64,000 nucleotides of DNA from Rhyacichthys aspro (Eukaryota; Chordata; Actinopteri; Gobiiformes; Rhyacichthyidae), in NCBI GenBank assembly GCA_036850595.1, contig CM072161.1, positions 9,941,905 through 10,005,904 of the forward strand. Direction: 5' to 3'. The position numbers were made by a program, and so were the translations under genes. Shown in pieces: positions 60,401-64,000 of the stretch. The stretch's first letter is position 1, and the number at the start of each line of letters is the position of its first letter. A model generated the notes under the pieces. That model did no database searches. It worked only from the letters and a program-made list of their open reading frames with translations, and had not been told where the DNA came from.

Positions 60401-62090
60401 CAACACCCTGCAGGTTTGAAAGGACAAGAAGTCACATATTGACCCTCTTCCCTGTTTACTCCCCACACTGTGGCCCAACCTCATGGCCTAGTTTGTCAAG
60501 TGACGTGTCGTTCAGTAGATAGTGACAGAAGTAACAGCCGTTGCCTCTCCCGGAAGACTGGATGTCCAAGCACATCCACCATTATCCTCTAGCTGCTGAA
60601 TTGTTTGACCTCCGTAGAGGGTTGATCATTTACTGAGAGGAAGGTCCTCTTATTGTTGAAGGAAGCACCTCTAATGACGAGGACGCCGTTATTGTTCTAC
60701 ACACAAACTTGTCATAGAGTTTTAGTACTGATGAACTGTTTAAAGCATTGATACCTCATGGGACACTATGGAACGGCGTTTGTAGTTTGTTGTAGCAGAC
60801 TGTGTTTTGGTTCCATACCAGGGTTAGAGTTCAGCCTCAGCATTCCTTACGCGGTCGTTCTCATATTTCGTGGAATGCTCAAGCTTGTGTTACCTTCGTA
60901 TGTCTGACTGAACCAAAGATGCCAGCGGCCATGCCCAAATGCTGCTTTTCAGGCCTGGCTTCCTGTCCTTCCAAAAAACACCCCTGCATATGACAAAATG
61001 TTCTTTATGTCTTTTTTGTGCGTTTTTTTTTTCCAACTGTCTTGACTTATTGAGCAACCCAGTTATTCAATGAATTTTCATTGAGTCGATCTCTGGAGCT
61101 ATTCTAGCTCCACGGATGGTTGTAATGGTTGCAATTGTTGTTACTTGTTTGTTTATTGTTGTTATTATTTTTAGTATTATTATTATTGCTATAATTTACA
61201 AAAATGAAAATCCCATGGTGTGCCTCCTAGCTTTATGGGTTTATAAATGTTTTTTTCCCTAAAGACCAGCAGTTATACTTTGTATAAAAGATGGATTTTT
61301 TTCCTTATTTTTTATGCCATTAAAGATGAAAAGCCTGTTTTCTTTACTCTGGACCCAGTAGCTGCACTGGTATACAATCGCACTGATAGATGAATTAAAA
61401 GAGAAAAGAATCAATAATAATAATGATGACAAATGAAATAAGAACTACAATAAACTTGTGTTTGAAACTTTTTATTAAAAAAAAAAAATCTAAAAACTAT
61501 TAAAAAAAAGAAAATGACTGTTTTTGTACATCAAAATAAATTCTTTTCAAAGGAATATTTTGGATCTAGTTTAAAAATTATTTTAGTGGTTTTCTATGTT
61601 TTAAAATTTTGAGACACTGACTTCTAAGATGTGTCACTGTACAAAATGACATTTTTCTGTTGCAGTGGCCTGATGGGCTGGGAGGGTTGCCTGGTGTAAC
61701 TCCTCATACCAACTTTTTATTTCATTTTCTTTCCATGTTTTGGATCTTTGATTCTCTGCTTTAGTAACTTGAAAAATGTTGATGGAATAATATGAACTGG
61801 GAATTTCAAACTCATCCCCTGTAGATCTAGACCCTTCTTCCTTACATATTGAATTGCTGTTAGTGTGAGACTTGAAACGGGCATTTATTATGACGGTATG
61901 ACTCCAAAAGAAAAACACACACACACAAGAAAAAAAAACTGCAAAAGAAAAAAATAATTTGCAAAAAGAGCGGGGAGGGTTGGAAAGAATATATATAGAT
62001 GGGTTATCTGAGTATGTAAGCAATGGCTGTGAAGACATGTAGTTTTAAACATTGTTATTACCTTTTAAAATCATTTATTCAATAAAAAAG
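57439..62090 (+). other. ammecr1: ammecr1 3' UTR
   Basis: About 4 kb or more of AT-rich sequence without introns or a supportable frame. AATAAA copies near 61450, 61535 and 62080 are candidate poly(A) signals; the last two follow A- and T-rich tracts. Several alternative ends are likely. Confidence 0.55.
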
Positions 62091-62099
62091 AAAAAATTG

Positions 62100-63490
62100 G
62101 TTGAAAAGAGAAAAAGTGTGATTTGACTTTTTTTTTCTTCAGCTTTTACCATTCAAACTTTTATATTGTTCCTGCTTGTTGAGAGTCCGTTAGAGATGCA
62201 GAAACAAACCTGTAGAAGTACATAGCACATATACTGTATTTTAAAATTATTTTGTCAGACATATGTTTGGGTAAAAATGAGAGGAGACAAATTGCAAAAT
62301 CAAAACGTCAAACAATATCTTTCTTGAAAATCTGTCACATTTGCCTCATTGATGGTGGAATCCTTAATAATAATTAAAATTCATAGCCAGCAGCTGCCAC
62401 CAGGGGGCACCTAGCATGTTTGCATTTGTGGGAACTGGAGTACCTGGAGAAAACCTGTGTGGTGGAGAAATTGGGCCTTTTAGGGGACAAGCAACATAAA
62501 CAAGTGCTAAGTGCTATTGATCTGAAAAAGAAAAGATATCATTCCTGTTAGTTCCTTTGCTGTCTTTAGTCCAAAAAAGGCACAAATAGGTCTGGCTAGG
62601 ACGAACTGACGCTCTCAATCTGGAATCATGGTGACTGCTGATGAATAAGTGCTACTCCGGCCTTCTGTTTATTTTCACTGAGCTTCACAGTCAAGATTGT
62701 TGCACGAGTGAAGCATTACAGCCTCTTATAGGCGTTTCATTTCCGCATAATGAACACATATAGACTTAGACGCCTAGAGCTGTTAGTGCCGATATTCAGC
62801 CATTAAGTCTGGCGTACTGCCGAGTCACTGAAGGGGTCATAAGTGCAGAAGGGAAGACAGCACAGTGAGAACATTGTATCATAAATGCTAATCTAACAAC
62901 TGCCAAGTAGGCTGCAGTATTCAGTATTTTCCATATGATAAAGGTCACATTTGTTTCTGACTGATTTGGAAATTCATTACACTTAATTAACTGATAAGAG
63001 AAAGCCTCTGCACAAACACTCTGTGAAGTGGGCTGTAATCTGGAGAAAGATCCTCACGTGGTTCTGCTGCTTTTTCCCAGAAAATGTGTTGGCAGTGAGC
63101 AGTGAAGAAGTCTTGTGAGGTGTATCTGAAAATACTGCATCAGAAACATGATACTCAGCGTTAAGTGCTGGGGGTAGTCATAACTCCTGGCTATATGTAT
63201 CCACACATGAACCTGTGCCTCTGAGACTCCATCTGTCTGAAGAAATGCTAACGTTAGTCGATGAACTCAGTGCTCTCACATTCACACAGGAATCCACTGA
63301 CTCACAGGGCTGTTCTTTATAAACCAGCAATTAGTCAAGTACAAATAATAAATTGCTCATTTCCCTATCCTTGTTGCACCCTCTTTAAAAATTCAGTACA
63401 CAAAGAAAAAAAAAATCCAAATAATAGCATAGCGTCAGTTGTTTTCCAACTTTGCTGTGTGTGAAATGCAAAAAACAACACGAGACTTTA
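62100..63490. other. Spacer after ammecr1
   Basis: No gene, repeat or regulatory site that I can support. Confidence 0.4.
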
Positions 63491-63513
63491 CTGAACTGAC
63501 CAACTGAACCACT

Positions 63514-64000
63514 TTTATTGTGAATACAGCACACATACAAATACAAAAAAAAAATCCCTTCTTTACAGAGCAGTACAGTATATGCTACAGTAATACACAC
63601 AGCCCTCAGACCTGGAATGAAACACACCTAACCAATTATAAAGATATAATACTTTCTAATGGTTACTTAGAAATGCCACAAAGTGACTTCATGCAAATAT
63701 CTGTCACATAGCCTAAATACAATAGTAGAAGTGGAGTGAATTCAGGATACCCTGTAAAGATGATTCAAGTGTCAGAAATGCACATATTCCAGCCACGGAC
63801 ACACATTTCATCCCATCAAAGTACAAACTGAACGTGGGCTGAGATCAGAATGGCTCTTAAAAAACAGAGACAAAACCAAACATCTGAGGCAATAACATCC
63901 ACAATGTAAATCCACACGTTTTCATTCACAACTCGAAATCTCAGCTCATAATACATCATGTCCCCTGAATATTGTAACTGGAATGATTTGAATGGAAAGG
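63514..64000 (-). other. Presumed 3' UTR of a minus-strand gene beyond the window
   Basis: Minus-strand AATAAA (TTTATT at 63514-63519) with a GT/AT-rich downstream side, and AT-rich non-coding sequence to the window end. The gene itself is not in the window. Confidence 0.3.

Noticed and set aside
61634..62038. 134-residue minus-strand frame
   Set aside because: It is antisense to the ammecr1 3' UTR, with a poly-Phe stretch from an A-rich tract and no homology.

Overview
The window is nuclear DNA from a ray-finned (teleost) fish. Genes are split into short exons with GT-AG introns, UTRs are AT-rich, small DNA-transposon relics are present, and every recognised protein is a vertebrate orthologue. 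I recognise seven protein-coding genes. Exon joins were read by eye from splice sites. For banf1, prdx5, esrra, kcnk4, adss2 and ammecr1 the summed exon lengths give uninterrupted frames of 90, 189, 433, 467, 473 and 323 residues. || Layout, left to right: banf1 (-, 60-477, nuclear DNA bridging), prdx5 (-, 1862-3487, peroxide reduction in mitochondria, peroxisome and cytosol), esrra (-, 6575-9343, orphan nuclear receptor of energy metabolism, with a long 3' UTR to about 3.93 kb and non-coding 5' exon(s) to about 13.4 kb), kcnk4/TRAAK (-, 17341-21863, two-pore potassium channel, with upstream exons to about 23.5 kb), adss2-like (-, 28519-32609, AMP synthesis from IMP), an unrecognised spliced small membrane-protein frame (-, 34673-35197), a Tc1/mariner relic (36117-37016), kif4a (-, 38989-47294, chromokinesin), a dead piggyBac transposase (-, 48397-50180), and ammecr1 (+, 53458-57438, with a roughly 4 kb 3' UTR). 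A poly(A) signal near 63.5 kb suggests the 3' end of another minus-strand gene running past the window. || All recognised genes except ammecr1 lie on the minus strand. banf1, prdx5, esrra and kcnk4 match a human 11q13 neighbourhood, adss2 is on human 1q44, and kif4a and ammecr1 are on human X, so the window joins three ancestral blocks. The genes do not form one pathway; they are housekeeping and tissue genes that happen to be adjacent. || No CRISPR array, tRNA, rRNA or prokaryote-like system was seen. The observations most worth a second look are the AUG-less small membrane-protein frame, the in-frame N-terminal extension of kcnk4, the piggyBac relic that has lost two catalytic aspartates, and a 181-bp MITE in an ammecr1 intron.
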